This document shows positions 1 to 11,452 of a stretch of 64,000 bases of DNA, in pieces. A program made the translations under genes and the position numbers. This DNA is from Lobosporangium transversale (Eukaryota; Mortierellomycota; Mortierellomycetes; Mortierellales; Mortierellaceae): contig NW_019028990.1 of the NCBI RefSeq assembly GCF_002105155.1, forward strand, positions 117,501-181,500, given 5' to 3'. The notes under the pieces were generated by a model. That model was not told the origin of the DNA. It saw only the letters and a list, made by a program, of their open reading frames with translations, and did no database searches. The first letter of the stretch is position 1; each line of letters starts with the position of its first letter.

Positions 1-117
1 AAGGAGAAGGATGAGGCAGCATAAGCACATAAAAGTGATTGGAAAAGTGAAACAATTGACCACTATCGTTCTTTCTACAATTACTAAAAAAAAAAAAAAA
101 AAAAGGAACGTACACAC

Positions 118-555
118 CACGAATTGCCTTCATCCGAAGATCATAGCAGTCAGCAGACACATTCCTTGGACCCATGATGTACTTTGCCTGTGAAATATGC
201 TCATGACCCTAGAGAATGGAGACGGATGGTCAGAAAGAAGAATTCTGGAACAGCGAGTATATCAACCAGCTGATAAATCAGCAGTAAACATGGAAAAAAG
301 AAGAACCCGTCCCCGTTAAGGCACAGATGTGTGAAGATATAAGGCTAGAAAGAGATAGAGAGACAGAAAAGAAAGAAAGAAAGAACAGTAGATAAAAAGA
401 AGAGGGAAAATGCAATGAATGAGCTTAACCTGTTGTAACTTTTCCGAGAGGCGATTCAATGCAGTAAGGTGCTCGTCAATGAGATCCATGTATTGCAGGA
501 CCAATGAATCGAGTTCTTGACAAACATCAGACGCAGAGAGTGCAGGCATGTTCAA
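118..555 (-). CDS. VMA22: V-ATPase assembly factor VMA22/CCDC115-like, 5' exons only
   Basis: Two exons can be read on the minus strand. Exon 1 (555..430) starts at an ATG and gives a 42-residue segment containing ELDSLVLQYMDLIDEHL, which resembles the N-terminus of CCDC115/Vma22, the ER-resident chaperone that helps assemble the V-ATPase Vo sector. The donor is GTTAAG at 429. Exon 2 (208..118) follows an AG and continues in frame with ISQAKYIMGPRN, the usual second conserved block of that family. The donor after 118 looks like GTGTGT, and later exons would lie at or beyond the left edge, so the gene is cut by the window. A minus-strand ORF that reads through the first intron is an artefact. 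Family call is by recognition of the two motifs, not by search. Confidence 0.7.
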
Positions 556-1059
556 GTTTGTTGTGAGGGTGATGCTGAGGCGGTGATGAAGGAATGGAGC
601 ATTTATTTAGTTGGTCACAAAGTAAAAAAAAAGACCATTGATAAGACGCGTTTGATTTTTTATCCTTTACCTTTACTGCGATGCAATTGCATGCACATAA
701 GCAAGCAAGCACGTGGATGTGATGTGGTAATCCAATCCACCGAAACTAATTCCTTCCGTCACTTTCCCACAGTTGGATTCGAACTGAATCGCATTTGTTT
801 TTTTTTTTTTTTTTTTTACTTTCTTTCTTTAACAATGGGCAAAGCAAGATTCTTACTGTCATTCTTCTCTCTTTCTCTTCCTTCCTCTCACAAACACACT
901 CACTCTCTTTCTCCTCCTCCTCCTTCTCCTTTCCATTCTCCTAGAACCCGTTTTACTCATTCATATAAATAAGGCTCCATCTCACTTTTTTTTTTTTTTT
1001 TTTCTTTTTTTTCTTTTGTCCTGTCTCATTCACGGATTCAACTACACCGGTTACTCATC
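556..1059. promoter_or_regulatory. Divergent intergenic region
   Basis: About 500 bp separate the divergent starts at 555 (-) and 1060 (+), so both promoters must lie here. The part next to the + gene is pyrimidine-rich, with CT-rich runs around 850-950 and two T tracts (about 798-817 and 987-1003), a layout seen before several other starts in this window. I see no separate gene; the 517-972 ORF is low-complexity and has no splice or domain support. Confidence 0.4.
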
Positions 1060-2015
1060 ATGCCAACCCCTGCAATGTTCACTCGTCCACCAAGCCCTCC
1101 TATCATCAAGATCCCTGGTCATTTTGGTGACATCATGTCTAGGAGGTATGTCTCCGGAGCCACATTAACATTCATACTGCTGATTTAATTTTATTTAGTT
1201 TGTTAGTTATTTATTTATTTATTTATATATTTATTTATTTATTTTTATAAATTCCTCCATGTCTTCATACATTCCTTTAGGGACACGACTTTGACTCTAC
1301 CTGAAGGCTTTACTGGTCAAGAAAGGATCATGCTTACTGCTAATGGTAACCTGCAGCGTCTTATCAGGTAATAACAAACAAAATTTTTAAAAAAAGAGAA
1401 AAAAAAATTATATTCCGGAAAGACAAGGGATTGGTTTTTGAAATGGCATTTGGTGCACGGTCGATCTTCTTTTTGATCTTTTTTCACAGTAACAAACAAG
1501 TAACAACCACAACAATGATCATTATCACTTTATCATGCATTAGCGCATACTTCAACAAAACCGTCTCCATCACCATCCTTGAAAATACTCGAGTGCCTCT
1601 GCTCCCTGATGAGGATCCGGCCGTCATTGCTCGGTTCCAACGTGAGGTCAACTTGCTCTGTAATGAGAAAGTCGTCTGTAATGCTAAATCCCAAGTCCTG
1701 ATCAAAGATCAAGCGGTCTATGATCTCGTGGTCGAGAAGGGCGTGGGAATCGGTCAGATCTTTCGGTATCTGGATAAATTACCCTCGTTTGAATTACATG
1801 GCCTCGGAAGGACCGACAAGACCTTTTGGAGAGAATACTCTCTAGAGATCCCTGGGGTTTATTGTCGGTTACTCGAGGTCTTGCCTTCCTCCTTATTTGA
1901 TCATAATTGGTTGGAAAAGGAACCAGAAGACATCTCTTGGGATATCGACATTGGCCAAGGACAGATGACATGGATCAATCCTGATCTCCAGGACTGTCGA
2001 GTGTCTAAAGTCTAA
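1060..2015 (+). CDS. Chorismate-lyase/UTRA-fold-like protein, 3 exons
   Basis: Join 1060..1145, 1281..1367, 1544..2015 gives 214 aa with all junctions in phase (donors GTATGT and GTAATA; acceptors TTTAG and ATTAG). The protein has ERIMLTANGNLQRLISAYF followed by a VSITILENTRV strand, then a second half with GQIFRYLDKLPSFEL, FWREYSLEIPG and CRLLEVLP. That order resembles the chorismate pyruvate-lyase/UTRA superfamily, in which a pair of sheets binds an aromatic acid or effector, including DUF98-type members. I cannot confirm lyase activity; in this superfamily many members are only ligand binders. No signal peptide or membrane segment is seen, so it is probably soluble. The functional call is weak; the gene model itself is well supported. 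Confidence 0.6.
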
Positions 2016-2710
2016 TGTCTCATGCCCAATGTCTAAACATCTCATACATAGAACCTTTAGATGAACTTTTTTTTTTTTTTTTTATTTTTATTTTTTTTAT
2101 TTTCATTCCCTTCCTCCATGTATTATATTATTCTACATAAAGCAAAGAGGTAAAAAGAAAGAAAATAACAACGATTATAATAACAACAATATTAATAATA
2201 ATAATAATAATAATAATAAAGGGTATGTTCCTTTCTGATACCAGCGTGATAATTAAAAGTTACAAAAGTTTGTAATTAACTCTCCAACGGTGGCAGCCAT
2301 TTCTCTGTATCTCTCTCTTAAGCAGTAGCAGCTATCTATCGACCACATTAAACCATTGACTGAGTTGAAGAACCATTACATATATATGCCCCCACCAAGA
2401 TTCTCTTGGGTAGCCCGTGATTGTAGTTTTGATGCTGGTCATAGTTTCAGCTATAGTAACATAATTGCTGGTGTTTATATATATATATACATAAATATAA
2501 ATATATATATAAACATCTATACAACATTTGTAGGGCCTTCCTGGCTCATCAGCTGTGATTTGATAACTGTTTACTCTTCAAACCTGTAGACTCTAGTTCA
2601 TTTAGCTCCTAGTCATCTCTGAGATTTTATTCAGTGATCTTAGAGTTTAGGGTGGTCAATATTTATATATACAAATAAGCGCAATTCTAAAGCTTGGGAG
2701 TGGAGGGAAG

Positions 2711-2746
<36 letters not shown>

Positions 2747-3310
2747 ATAGCCTAGCTGGTACCCTTTTACGTTTTGATAGATCCTTTTCTGTAAATCCTG
2801 CGGTAGCAAGTAGAATGAAAAGAGGTTTGCTTACGACAACGAAAAGATAACGATAGCGCAAGGGGGGCAATCGATGACACAAAAAGCAGATCGACCTGGT
2901 AAAAGTATGAAGACGATCTGACGCGCATTGTCCTGTTTGAATTCGAAGTTTCTCTTCTAAAAAAGACGTAACGATTGAAATCCATCCTACCCGGTTCCTC
3001 CTCGTGTCTTTGGAAAGATTGAACTGGAACACTCAAACGAAAAAAAAATAAAAAAAATAAAAGTCGATATCTCTTAATGATGATGATGAAGATGAAGGAG
3101 AACACCCTTGTTACATGTTATACACACATGTACCTTCAATGCTGCAAACGTTTGATTGTAGATGATTACTTTTTTTTTTTTTTATTAGATTAAGCTACAT
3201 GACTATTCATAAATTGATTCTAACGTTTTTTTTTTTTTTTTTTTTTTTTTTTTGCATGATGTTTTATATTCTATGTGTATATTTCTCATATTTCTCATAT
3301 TATAATTTGT
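2016..3310. other. Intergenic, A/T tracts, no gene seen
   Basis: This lies between the 3' ends of a + gene and a - gene, so it holds two terminators and no promoter is needed. It contains T tracts (2070-2082 area, 3171-3184, 3226-3253), a 28-nt A run at 2714-2741, an AAT microsatellite at 2193-2219 and TA-rich stretches. The ORFs here are built on homopolymer translations (poly-Phe or poly-Lys) and I do not accept them. Confidence 0.4.
2193..2219. repeat. (AAT)n microsatellite
   Basis: Nine or so uninterrupted AAT units are visible downstream of the chorismate-lyase-like gene. Confidence 0.9.
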
Positions 3311-4765
3311 CTATGCAATCAGCATCAATAGAGTCGCAAACATTGCAGTGCCTGTTGAAAGGATCATGAACGATGATGCACCATCCCTCTTCTGATAGAT
3401 GGTATGGGCACTGCTACGACTACGACTACCGTTAGGTTGGATGACCGCTCCACCTGGGACGGGCTCTCCAGAGAGACCCTCGACTCCCAAAGATGCATTG
3501 GACGGGTTCACAGGTGCAAGCCCGATCCTACTTGCACCTGGAGTGAAATCATATACAGTATAGACCTGTCTCAAGAATGGATCACCAAGGATGAAGATCT
3601 CGTAGTTGCCTAATGGCATCACCATTGAAATACAATTAGTGCTCCCCCGGATCCTGGCAACGTAATCCAGATAAGGGACTTCGTATTTGATACCGTTGAA
3701 CGTAATGCCAAAGGTTGTATTCCCAGTACAGGGCACATTATACACTTGATCGCTTTCAGAGAAAACTGCTCCCGGGAGTGTCGCATGGAACGCTCGGGCA
3801 AAGTCTATAGGCACTGCAATGAAGGAGGTACCGGTGTCAAAGAGCCAGGGCGATGTTTTGTACCCTGGCACGGGTGTGTTTCCTATATAGGCTCCATCAG
3901 CATCAATGAACCACATCCCCCTGCTCGTACCAAACCCTGTCGAGATGGGCACGTAGTTCAATGACCCTGTGTACTTTGTGCTGTCGATCCCTCCAAACAA
4001 GAACGAACCACCCTGTTTGTTGACCAGAGAAGGCGTCAAATAGACAGAGAAGACGTTCATGTCCAACAGTTTTTCCTTGAAGATTGTTTCCAACGGTGGG
4101 ATCGCATTCGTTACTGGGGACGTTGGCATCAGTCCGACCAGACCGGCGATACCTGGCCCATATGCAGAGAGATCCAATGCACTCCTTGTTACATCCAGAA
4201 TCTGTTGGTCATGGATGACTAGACCTCCAATGGCCACTGTATCCGCCACAATCGGTCCTGCGCCCCAGGAGCCATCACCATAAGTGATATTATAGGAAAA
4301 CGGTGTCTTTGAGCACGTATTACAGGTATAATGGGGCATTGACTCGCAAGTGCCTTGACATTGGTCGGATGTAATAACGATCATGTCCGAGCCAGTGTCA
4401 AAGACCACCTCGAACGATTGTGGTGGGGTTCCGAGGCTGATGATGCCAGTGTAGCCGAGATTCCTGGCATTGGTGAGGATAGAGTTGCCGAGGTATTTGG
4501 ACTGGATGAGATGGCCAGCACTTCCATTTAATTGACCCTTGGATGTTGAGGCGGTCGGAGAGGGCTTGGTGACGGTTACTTCGTATACTGCAGCGTCAGC
4601 AAGGGGACTGGAGGTGAAGGAGGAGAGGAGGATAGTGTTGATAATCAAGAAAAGTAAGAAGGAGAAAGAGTTACTCTTGGCAGCAGTAACTTTTCCACAC
4701 CTCCTTGATTGGTCTGTACTTGTGTTGGGGCTGAAAGTTTTATTGCATGAGGTTGTCATGGCCAT
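3311..4765 (-). CDS. Pepsin-type (A1) aspartic protease, probably GPI-anchored
   Basis: Single exon, 484 aa, opening at a true ATG. Residues 33-56 are a hydrophobic segment after a short polar leader, suitable as a secretory signal or signal anchor. The two A1 catalytic motifs are intact: FDTGSD with Asp123 and FDTGTS with Asp310; the flap region YGDGS (162-166) is present. After the peptidase domain there is a Ser/Gly-rich spacer and a hydrophobic C-terminus ending in LLMLIA, the layout of GPI-anchored fungal yapsin-like proteases that act at the plasma membrane or wall. The domain call is secure; the GPI call is inferred from the C-terminal hydrophobic tail. It is distinct from the vacuolar-type protease at 13207, which lacks such a tail. 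Confidence 0.9.
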   Translation of the reverse strand: MAMTTSCNKTFSPNTSTDQSRRCGKVTAAKSNSFSFLLFLIINTILLSSFTSSPLADAAVYEVTVTKPSPTASTSKGQLNGSAGHLIQSKYLGNSILTNARNLGYTGIISLGTPPQSFEVVFDTGSDMIVITSDQCQGTCESMPHYTCNTCSKTPFSYNITYGDGSWGAGPIVADTVAIGGLVIHDQQILDVTRSALDLSAYGPGIAGLVGLMPTSPVTNAIPPLETIFKEKLLDMNVFSVYLTPSLVNKQGGSFLFGGIDSTKYTGSLNYVPISTGFGTSRGMWFIDADGAYIGNTPVPGYKTSPWLFDTGTSFIAVPIDFARAFHATLPGAVFSESDQVYNVPCTGNTTFGITFNGIKYEVPYLDYVARIRGSTNCISMVMPLGNYEIFILGDPFLRQVYTVYDFTPGASRIGLAPVNPSNASLGVEGLSGEPVPGGAVIQPNGSRSRSSAHTIYQKRDGASSFMILSTGTAMFATLLMLIA

Positions 4766-5011
4766 GTTGACGATTTGCAGCGACTGTTAACGTCGTCTGC
4801 TTTCTGACAGACGAGAGGAGGAAAAAAAAAAAAAAAAAAAAAAAAGGAGAGTTTTCAGGGGAGGAGGAGTGAGGGAATAGGTCTGTTATTGTAGACAACA
4901 AGACAGCAATTGTTGTTTCTAGGAGATTGAAATGAAGGCTAGATTAGGGGTTGAAAGAGATGGATTGAATGAGAGGAGAGGAGAGGATCAACGAGATGGA
5001 TGGAATGCGAC

Positions 5012-5042
<31 letters not shown>

Positions 5043-6100
5043 GAATACCATACCAACCAGGTGAGACAACAGTGGCAATTGAGAGGAATGAAGGTTTAAA
5101 AATATAAAAAGAACGTGCTCTCACTCTACAACAATAGTTTGACACTTTTTTTTTTTTAATGTCTGAGCAATGAAGGAGAGGGTGCAGTTACTTGCAAGTA
5201 CAGTAATACAGGTGTACAGTAGTATATAGTCAAAGGATGGTAGATGAAGAAAAAGAAAGAAAATAGAAAACGATAGAAAACAAAGGGAAAAGAAAGAGAA
5301 AAGAAAAAACAACATAGCCCGAACGGAACATCAATGTTGAGGGCGGAACATGGTATGGTCAATGATCCCATGGCCATGTGTATTCTTGTATTGCACGCGG
5401 AAAAAAAAAAAAAAAAAAAAAATGGCTGTGTGTTTCCATGTCATTCTTCTTCAGTGACAGTTGCAGTTTCTATTGATATCATTAGGGGCAATATGATTTA
5501 TCCGGGAAGAAAAACGCGTCCTATTCTTTGGCCTATCCAACACCCTCCAGGCCGGAAAATAGTTTGCCACCCTAAAAAATGTACAAACTGCCATATAAAG
5601 ACGCAGACAAATATACATCAATGAAATGATATGAAACGAGAAAACGTTAACGGGATAGTTAATTGATAAATTGGACCTGAAAGACATAGAGTAGACTATG
5701 GACGTGTTCAATTGCTTCTAAACACGCCACTGATTCTAACGTACACTTTTTTTTTTTTTTTTTTTCCCACTTGTACAACCCAATGGCCAATAAGGTGTTG
5801 CTTCTTTATATACATCCTATTCTCGAGTTATTCTTTAATAAGTTGATGACAACATTTGTGTATGTGGGGTAAGAAGTCTCTTTTGAGTGATTGCTTCATA
5901 GAAACCTAGGACCCTCACTAAATTCAGCATTAATGTGCGTCATGCGTGCGAAAATGAAATAAAGAGAGACAAAAGCATCATACCGTAGCTTTTTTTCTTT
6001 TCCTTTTTTTCTTCTTTGTCTCCTTTTTTTTTTTTTTTTTACTTTCTTTCAACTCATTCAGCTCCTTTCATTTCAGTTCATTCACACGCTCTCATCGTTC
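4766..6100. other. Divergent intergenic region
   Basis: About 1.3 kb separates the starts of the aspartic protease (-) and the + gene at 6101. It holds A runs at 4820-4844, 5011-5039 and 5401-5421, T runs at 5147-5158, 5746-5765 and 6023-6040, and a purine-rich stretch at 5248-5310. The small ORFs translate these tracts and have no domain or splice support. No RNA gene was recognised. Confidence 0.4.
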
Positions 6101-8111
6101 ATGAGCGTCTTCACAATACCTCTAGGCCTGGGTCTTACTGCCGCGGCACATATACACCTCTGTCACACAAGCCTCACTCATGCATACCAGCAGTATCAGC
6201 AGCATGCCGACCATTCAGAGCAATGGGGGGTCGATATCCTCATTCAGTCACTCTCGGACAGAGCCTTGCTCTCCGAGCTTGTTAGCCTCCTAGACCAGAC
6301 TTTGCAATGCGTAGACGGTGATGAAAACCATAGTATGACCAGGACTAGCATCAGAACCAGAACAGGAACCAGTACAGCAACCAGGACAGGAACCAGAACA
6401 GGAACCAGAACAAGGACCAGATGCAGTAATAATGAATGCACTCATCATCAGTTCCTACAACAGTTACGATACGCCAGATTAACCCCTTCAAGAACAATAT
6501 CAACGTCGTCAGTAAGAAGAAAGACAAGTTGTCAGGCCAATCATGACCCTGCTACCACCAATATAACCCCAATGCCAACACCAGTGATCACTACAGCTCA
6601 TCAAGATCAACAGGATAGTAACAGGAATGAGTCTAGGCGGCATGACCATGACCAGCATGCGACTGTTGCTGAGTTGAACATTTCTGTTGGTAAGGAGTTT
6701 TTTTTTTATTTTTTTTATTTCCCCTCTACCTTGCGAGTGAGGGAACTTGGCAAATGTAACCTCTCCCCCTCCAAAGAGTAAAAGTGTTCTGATTGACATT
6801 TTTTATTTTTATTTTTATCTTCCATTCTCATCTTAGAGCAAATTGAATTGTGGGTCAAGGCATGTAGGGAGCTACGGGTGTCCCAGGAGAGGGGTCTACA
6901 AAAGACCCTTGCCCAAATGGGCACGAGGACAAACAATGTCATTCGCCCATCACCACTTAATACCCTTAAAACAAACTTATTTGTGTCGCTGGTGTATGTA
7001 TTTGTATTTATATCTGTATATTGTATTATATTATATTTATATGCAGTATAATTTAAAATGTCCTCTTTTGTTTGGGGTTTGTGTTGTTTGTTCTTTTTCC
7101 TTTCTTTGTTCGCATAATGCATATGAGAGCATAACGTTAATATATTTGACCCGTGGGATTTTTTTTCTCATAAGCCTTTACTTTTTTTTTTTAAAAAAAA
7201 ATAGGTTGGGTGTTACCACGGCAACATGTTACTTTGCCTCTAAATTCTCATGGCAATATCTCTTGACAAGTCAGAGTTGTTGGTCATTAGCGCATACTAT
7301 CTATCTTCAACTCCCAAGGTCCTTATTCTCTGCTTCCACGTTGGTGAGCATCATTCAAGCATCAATCTCGACAGAAGATGCTAACAATGACACTAGTACC
7401 AACACCAGTACCAGTATCAGTATCGTACCTACTACAGGTTCAGCAAGTACAGGAGCAGCAACAACAACAACAACAACAACATCCTCATCATCAACATCAT
7501 CGTCATTAGAATTACTCCCGCTAGCACCTACAGCCTTCATCGCAGGAATGCATATCTTGACGGCCTTGAGACTTCGTTGGACTCTTCAAACCATTAAACA
7601 GCACACAAAAGCCCAAAGGACGTATGTGAAACGTATGAGACTCCTCATATCAAAGTTGTTTATCCGTGAACAGCGATTGTCCTACTTGCACCAATATATA
7701 AAACCTCAACAACAGCAACAACAACAGCAACTACCTCCAGAATCTTTGGTACCATCATCACTGTCATTGCCAGCAGCAACACCACCCTCACCAACCCCGG
7801 TATCACCCCCATCATCTAATCCGTTTAGATGGCTTCATGGATCGCTTCCTCTAGACCAAACGTCTTCTAGACAAACACCCGGCACATCATGCAGAACTAC
7901 GCGTATCTCAGACTTGCTTCGGTCTTCATCATCATTATCGTTACCATCAAGCGATGGTACCCTGGAAATAGATATGGCTGCATTGGCTCACGAACCCAAT
8001 CTTCTTCTTTTGAACATGGACATGTTCATACGAAACCCTACAGAACAGAGCAAGGTCTTGAGGATGGAGTTGGAGGCGCTTAGAAAGGAATTGATGGTTT
8101 TTCTTGACTGA
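6101..8111 (+). CDS. Unrecognised protein with two hydrophobic segments, 3 exons
   Basis: Join 6101..6689, 6837..6993, 7205..8111 gives 550 aa with all junctions in phase (donors GTAAGG and GTATGT, acceptors CTTAG and AATAG). The N-terminus is hydrophobic (FTIPLGLGLTAAAHIHL) and is followed by a helical stretch ending in LLDQTLQCVD. A long Thr/Arg dipeptide-like repeat (TRTGTSTATRTGTRTGTR type) comes next. Exon 2 is a conserved-looking helix (EQIELWVKACRELRVSQERG). Exon 3 opens with a likely membrane segment (LVLGVTTATCYFASKF), then a Thr/Ser-rich linker, a second hydrophobic helix, a basic region and poly-Gln. I do not recognise the family. The second intron ends in a T10A9 tract directly before AG, which is unusual for a 3' splice site. 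Confidence 0.6.
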
Positions 8112-8439
8112 ATTCTTTTAGAATACCCATTATTGTGATCATAATAAACAAACTTCTTTCATTATTATTATTATTATTTTGCTTTCGTTTTTATTTTTTA
8201 ATCAATATCATCTGCCTAGAGGACGTCAACAAAAGAGAGGAGGAAAGAGAGAGGAGAGAGTTGAAGAGATAGGGGAAATAAAAAAAAAAAGACTGTACAA
8301 AATATATTCATAACCTGACAAGTGCTGAATGAAAGTGAGGTAGGGTGCATTCTCCTAGACTCTGATTGAGAGCGCGGGGGGGGTTTTTTTTTTTTTATTT
8401 TTTTTTGTTCGTCGAGATGACCATAAAGAGGGAGCTTCG
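8112..8439. other. Short convergent intergenic region
   Basis: About 330 bp separate the convergent stops at 8111 (+) and 8440 (-). It holds TTA repeats at 8162-8178, a purine-rich stretch near 8235-8290 and a G8T12 run near 8375-8396. Both 3' ends lie here; I see no gene. Confidence 0.4.
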
Positions 8440-10257
8440 CTAAGAACGAGGACTCTTGTTTGGGGGAACTGTAACTGTGGAAGGTGAGACACGCTTCTTT
8501 TTGTTCAAGCTCGATATACGATCCGGATTTGGAGGATGAGGCGCTTCTTTACCGGGAGGGGCCAAGAAACGATGATGGAGAATCAGGACACCATAGATGA
8601 TTGCGGATAGGAATCCAACACAGAGCGCAAACACATTATCGGGGACCATGGCTCCCAAGACTGCCGTGCCCAAGAAGAAATACTCTGCACGGACTAGAAG
8701 ACTCCATAGGAAATAAATCCAAGTATTATTATTATCATTATTATTATTATTATTGGCCTCTTCCGTAGTGCTTCTGGTACTGGTATTGATACTGCTGCTG
8801 GCGAGGTTGACGTGATCTACAGGGTTGGAGCCAACGTTTGTAGCGGCTTTCACAGACTGTCCTTGCGGTCCTTGTGTCTGTTGGTCCATTTTATCTCCTC
8901 CAGACTCAGATACGGTGTTGACTGAAGAATTTGAGGTTGAGGTTGAGGTTGATTGTGGAGCTGTGGTGGAGTTGCTTGTGGATGCTGAGTCAGCAATACC
9001 TGCACTCTTCTCAGTATTCAAGGATACGTCTACTGGAGTTATGGTTGTCGTTGCTGTTGCTGCTGTTGCTTCTATTGCCATTGGAGAGGCAGACGAAGCG
9101 TCGAGTTGAATAGGCTCTTCCAAATCAGGAATGATGGAGAGTGGCCTCGGCTTCAGGTTATAATTGGAAGAGTGTCGATCCTCAAACCCCTGACTCTTTT
9201 GTGAAGTATACGACAATGAGAGCGATGGGGTAGGAAAGAGCGATGATGTATTCACGGATGCCACCTTGGGTGTTAGAGGCGGCGAGCGCAACCCTATGGG
9301 TGCCTGTGTAACCTCCTGCTTTTCATTCTTTCTCAGATCCACATCGCTAAAAGTCGGATGAATAAACAAGTTCTTCAGCGCGAGACCAGCAGTATTTGTT
9401 CCATCACCTTCTGCTGCTGCCGTTACTGTTACTGCCGATGTTTCTGCTGTTTCTGTTGTTGGTACAGCTGCGGTTGCTTTATCTGCTTCTGCTTCTGCTT
9501 CTGCTTCTGCTCTGGCTTGCTTCAGGTTCTTCCACCATCCAACCGTTGTTGCTGCATTTCCGGCAGCCTGAAACTTTTTTCTCAAAGTCTTGACACCCAT
9601 TTTCAGGTCATCCAAATCGTTCGTCAGGCGTCTACTCCTCTTCCTCCTGGTCACCGACCCGGTCGCTGACTTGGGTGAGCCATCTGTTCCTTCTTCATCC
9701 TCGAATAGGCCTGGTTTACCCTGGAGTTTGAGCAAGTGATCCTCCACCAGATAAAGACGCTCGGCTTTATCTTGCATAACATTGTCCAGCTCTTGAACCT
9801 GCTTATGAAGCTCATGCGATTGAGCATTAAAATCATTCAGACGCCGAGTGATCCTATCGAGACGTCCTTGGATCATTGCCTCCATAGTAGATCGAGCGGC
9901 CTCAGAATCGGCTCGGGGTCGAGTCTTGAAGACAACTCCACCGGAGCTCCTGCTAGAGCTTCTGGCTCGGCCAAGGACCGTGTTATTAGTATTGCTATTA
10001 TTGTTATTGCTACTATTGAAATGGTATGATGGACTGCCTGAAGGAATTGGAGGTGCCGTCAACGGTGGAGGAGAGAGAAGAAACAAATTGGCACTTGGAG
10101 GAGACGTGGCTTTGAGAAGAGAAGAGGAAGTATTGAGAGTATGGATCTTGACAGGGTTATGTCTTTTAACGGACCGTCTTGGTGGTGGTGAGGAGCTTAT
10201 CATCGAAGGAGATGTGGCCGTGATGGCGGGACTAGGTTCTGTCATAGAATCGTTCAT
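8440..10257 (-). CDS. Coiled-coil protein with C-terminal membrane hairpin, unknown function
   Basis: Single exon of 605 aa from the ATG at 10257; the open frame extends 7 codons further only from a GTG. Residues roughly 1-120 are Ser/Pro/Asn-rich and disordered. They are followed by a predicted coiled coil (RLDRITRRLNDFNAQSHELH onward, with heptad-like Leu spacing) and a second basic helix. A long Ser/Thr/Asn-rich linker then leads to the C-terminus, which has two hydrophobic helices (YFFLGTAVLGAMV and FALCVGFLSAIIYGVLI) and a basic tail. The layout suggests a membrane-tethered adaptor with a cytosolic coiled coil. I do not recognise a family. Part of the linker contains AEAEAEAEA from a GCT-type trinucleotide repeat. 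Confidence 0.7.
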   Translation of the reverse strand: MNDSMTEPSPAITATSPSMISSSPPPRRSVKRHNPVKIHTLNTSSSLLKATSPPSANLFLLSPPPLTAPPIPSGSPSYHFNSSNNNNSNTNNTVLGRARSSSRSSGGVVFKTRPRADSEAARSTMEAMIQGRLDRITRRLNDFNAQSHELHKQVQELDNVMQDKAERLYLVEDHLLKLQGKPGLFEDEEGTDGSPKSATGSVTRRKRSRRLTNDLDDLKMGVKTLRKKFQAAGNAATTVGWWKNLKQARAEAEAEAEADKATAAVPTTETAETSAVTVTAAAEGDGTNTAGLALKNLFIHPTFSDVDLRKNEKQEVTQAPIGLRSPPLTPKVASVNTSSLFPTPSLSLSYTSQKSQGFEDRHSSNYNLKPRPLSIIPDLEEPIQLDASSASPMAIEATAATATTTITPVDVSLNTEKSAGIADSASTSNSTTAPQSTSTSTSNSSVNTVSESGGDKMDQQTQGPQGQSVKAATNVGSNPVDHVNLASSSINTSTRSTTEEANNNNNNDNNNTWIYFLWSLLVRAEYFFLGTAVLGAMVPDNVFALCVGFLSAIIYGVLILHHRFLAPPGKEAPHPPNPDRISSLNKKKRVSPSTVTVPPNKSPRS

Positions 10258-10528
10258 GGTCTCTTTTTTTTCTTTCACGGGTGTGTTGTTTTAAAAGGAA
10301 GGAGAAAATAAAAAAATATATATAAAAAATTGTTTGAACAGCAATTGATATTCTGATAAAATGATAGGTTGAAGATTGATATTCGTTCTAGTATAATCAA
10401 TAAGGCAAAGCCAAAAAAATGTGTGGGATCGTAATAAAAAAAGCAAAGCAAAAAAAAGGTTAACGACGTTAAAATATAGAAAGTAATAGAGGTGAAGTAG
10501 GTAAGGAAGGAAGAAGAAAGGAGCAAAG

Positions 10529-10562
<34 letters not shown>

Positions 10563-10579
10563 TCGCTGAAAGAAGAAAC

Positions 10580-10611
<32 letters not shown>

Positions 10612-10897
10612 AAGAGCCTTTAACAATAAAATAAAAGACCGAAAAGGACATGTCGAGGAGAGGATCATTGGCATGTTTTTTTTGTCCATGCCATGGCGTA
10701 ATGTTGTGTGAGCAGCTGAGCATGGGGCAAGCAAAAGAGGTCAGGGATAACTTTACATCAACGAATTTTTGTGTTAATTGGAACCAGGCAAAGCACATGC
10801 AAAGACTATAGACACAAGGAAAACAGGGGCTGAAGTAGTTGCTCAGATGACAACCATGTATAATGGACCCCATGTTAATTGTCAATGCCTTCTCTGC

Positions 10898-10932
<35 letters not shown>

Positions 10933-11452
10933 ATGTTTATTTTGATGATGTTATCGCTGTTTGTCAAAGAAGCAAGACGAATTATCTCAATTAGAATGAC
11001 TTGATCAAGGCTTAATTCTTTGACGTCTAGTCAAAGCGCCCAATGCAATTTGTGGGTTCTTGTTGGCACAACTGGCACAACCCTGGAAAAAGAAAAACAA
11101 AATAAAATAACAATGATAATGATAATGATAATGGTAATGATGATTATGAATCCGCCGTTGCATATAATGCTTTTGTCAGGTAAACAACAAGGTCATCGAC
11201 ATGAGCTTAGGCATAGTTTGGCACGGCATCAGCTGCATTGACGCATACTATCTTCAATGAATTCATACACGTGCTTAGGCACTTTCAAGGATCACAAGGA
11301 TCTTGATCCTGTCTTGTTCATCCTCTATTCCCTAAATTTGGTGTGAAATTAGTGGCTGTTGTCATGCAGCCGCAGTCTTCGTGGGATCGCTGATCAGACC
11401 TTTTCACATTCAAACAAATCCAAACCTCGATTCATTCATCCCTGTCACAGAC
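10258..11452. other. Divergent intergenic region with long A tracts
   Basis: About 1.2 kb between divergent starts. It includes an A32 run at 10529-10560, an A26 run at 10580-10605 and an A27-28 run at 10902-10929, plus a TAATGA repeat near 11110-11140. Reading frames here are poly-Phe shadows. No RNA gene recognised. Confidence 0.4.

Noticed and set aside
772-795. TTCGAAC-containing stretch that looked like a tRNA T arm
   Set aside because: No anticodon or acceptor stems could be formed around it.
517-972. 151-codon ORF with poly-Phe and Ser/Pro runs
   Set aside because: It spans a promoter-like CT-rich region and a T tract, overlaps the VMA22-like exon on the other strand, and has no domain or splice support.
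2640-3105. Two minus-strand ORFs of 112-130 codons
   Set aside because: Both translate A/T homopolymers and simple sequence; no known domain, and no ATG context or intron evidence.
10291-10885. Minus-strand ORFs with long poly-Phe
   Set aside because: They exist only because A32 and A26 tracts are open in one frame.
11381-11452. N-terminal extension of the phosphatase
   Set aside because: It opens at GTG; the first ATG is at 11453 and nuclear fungal genes start at ATG.
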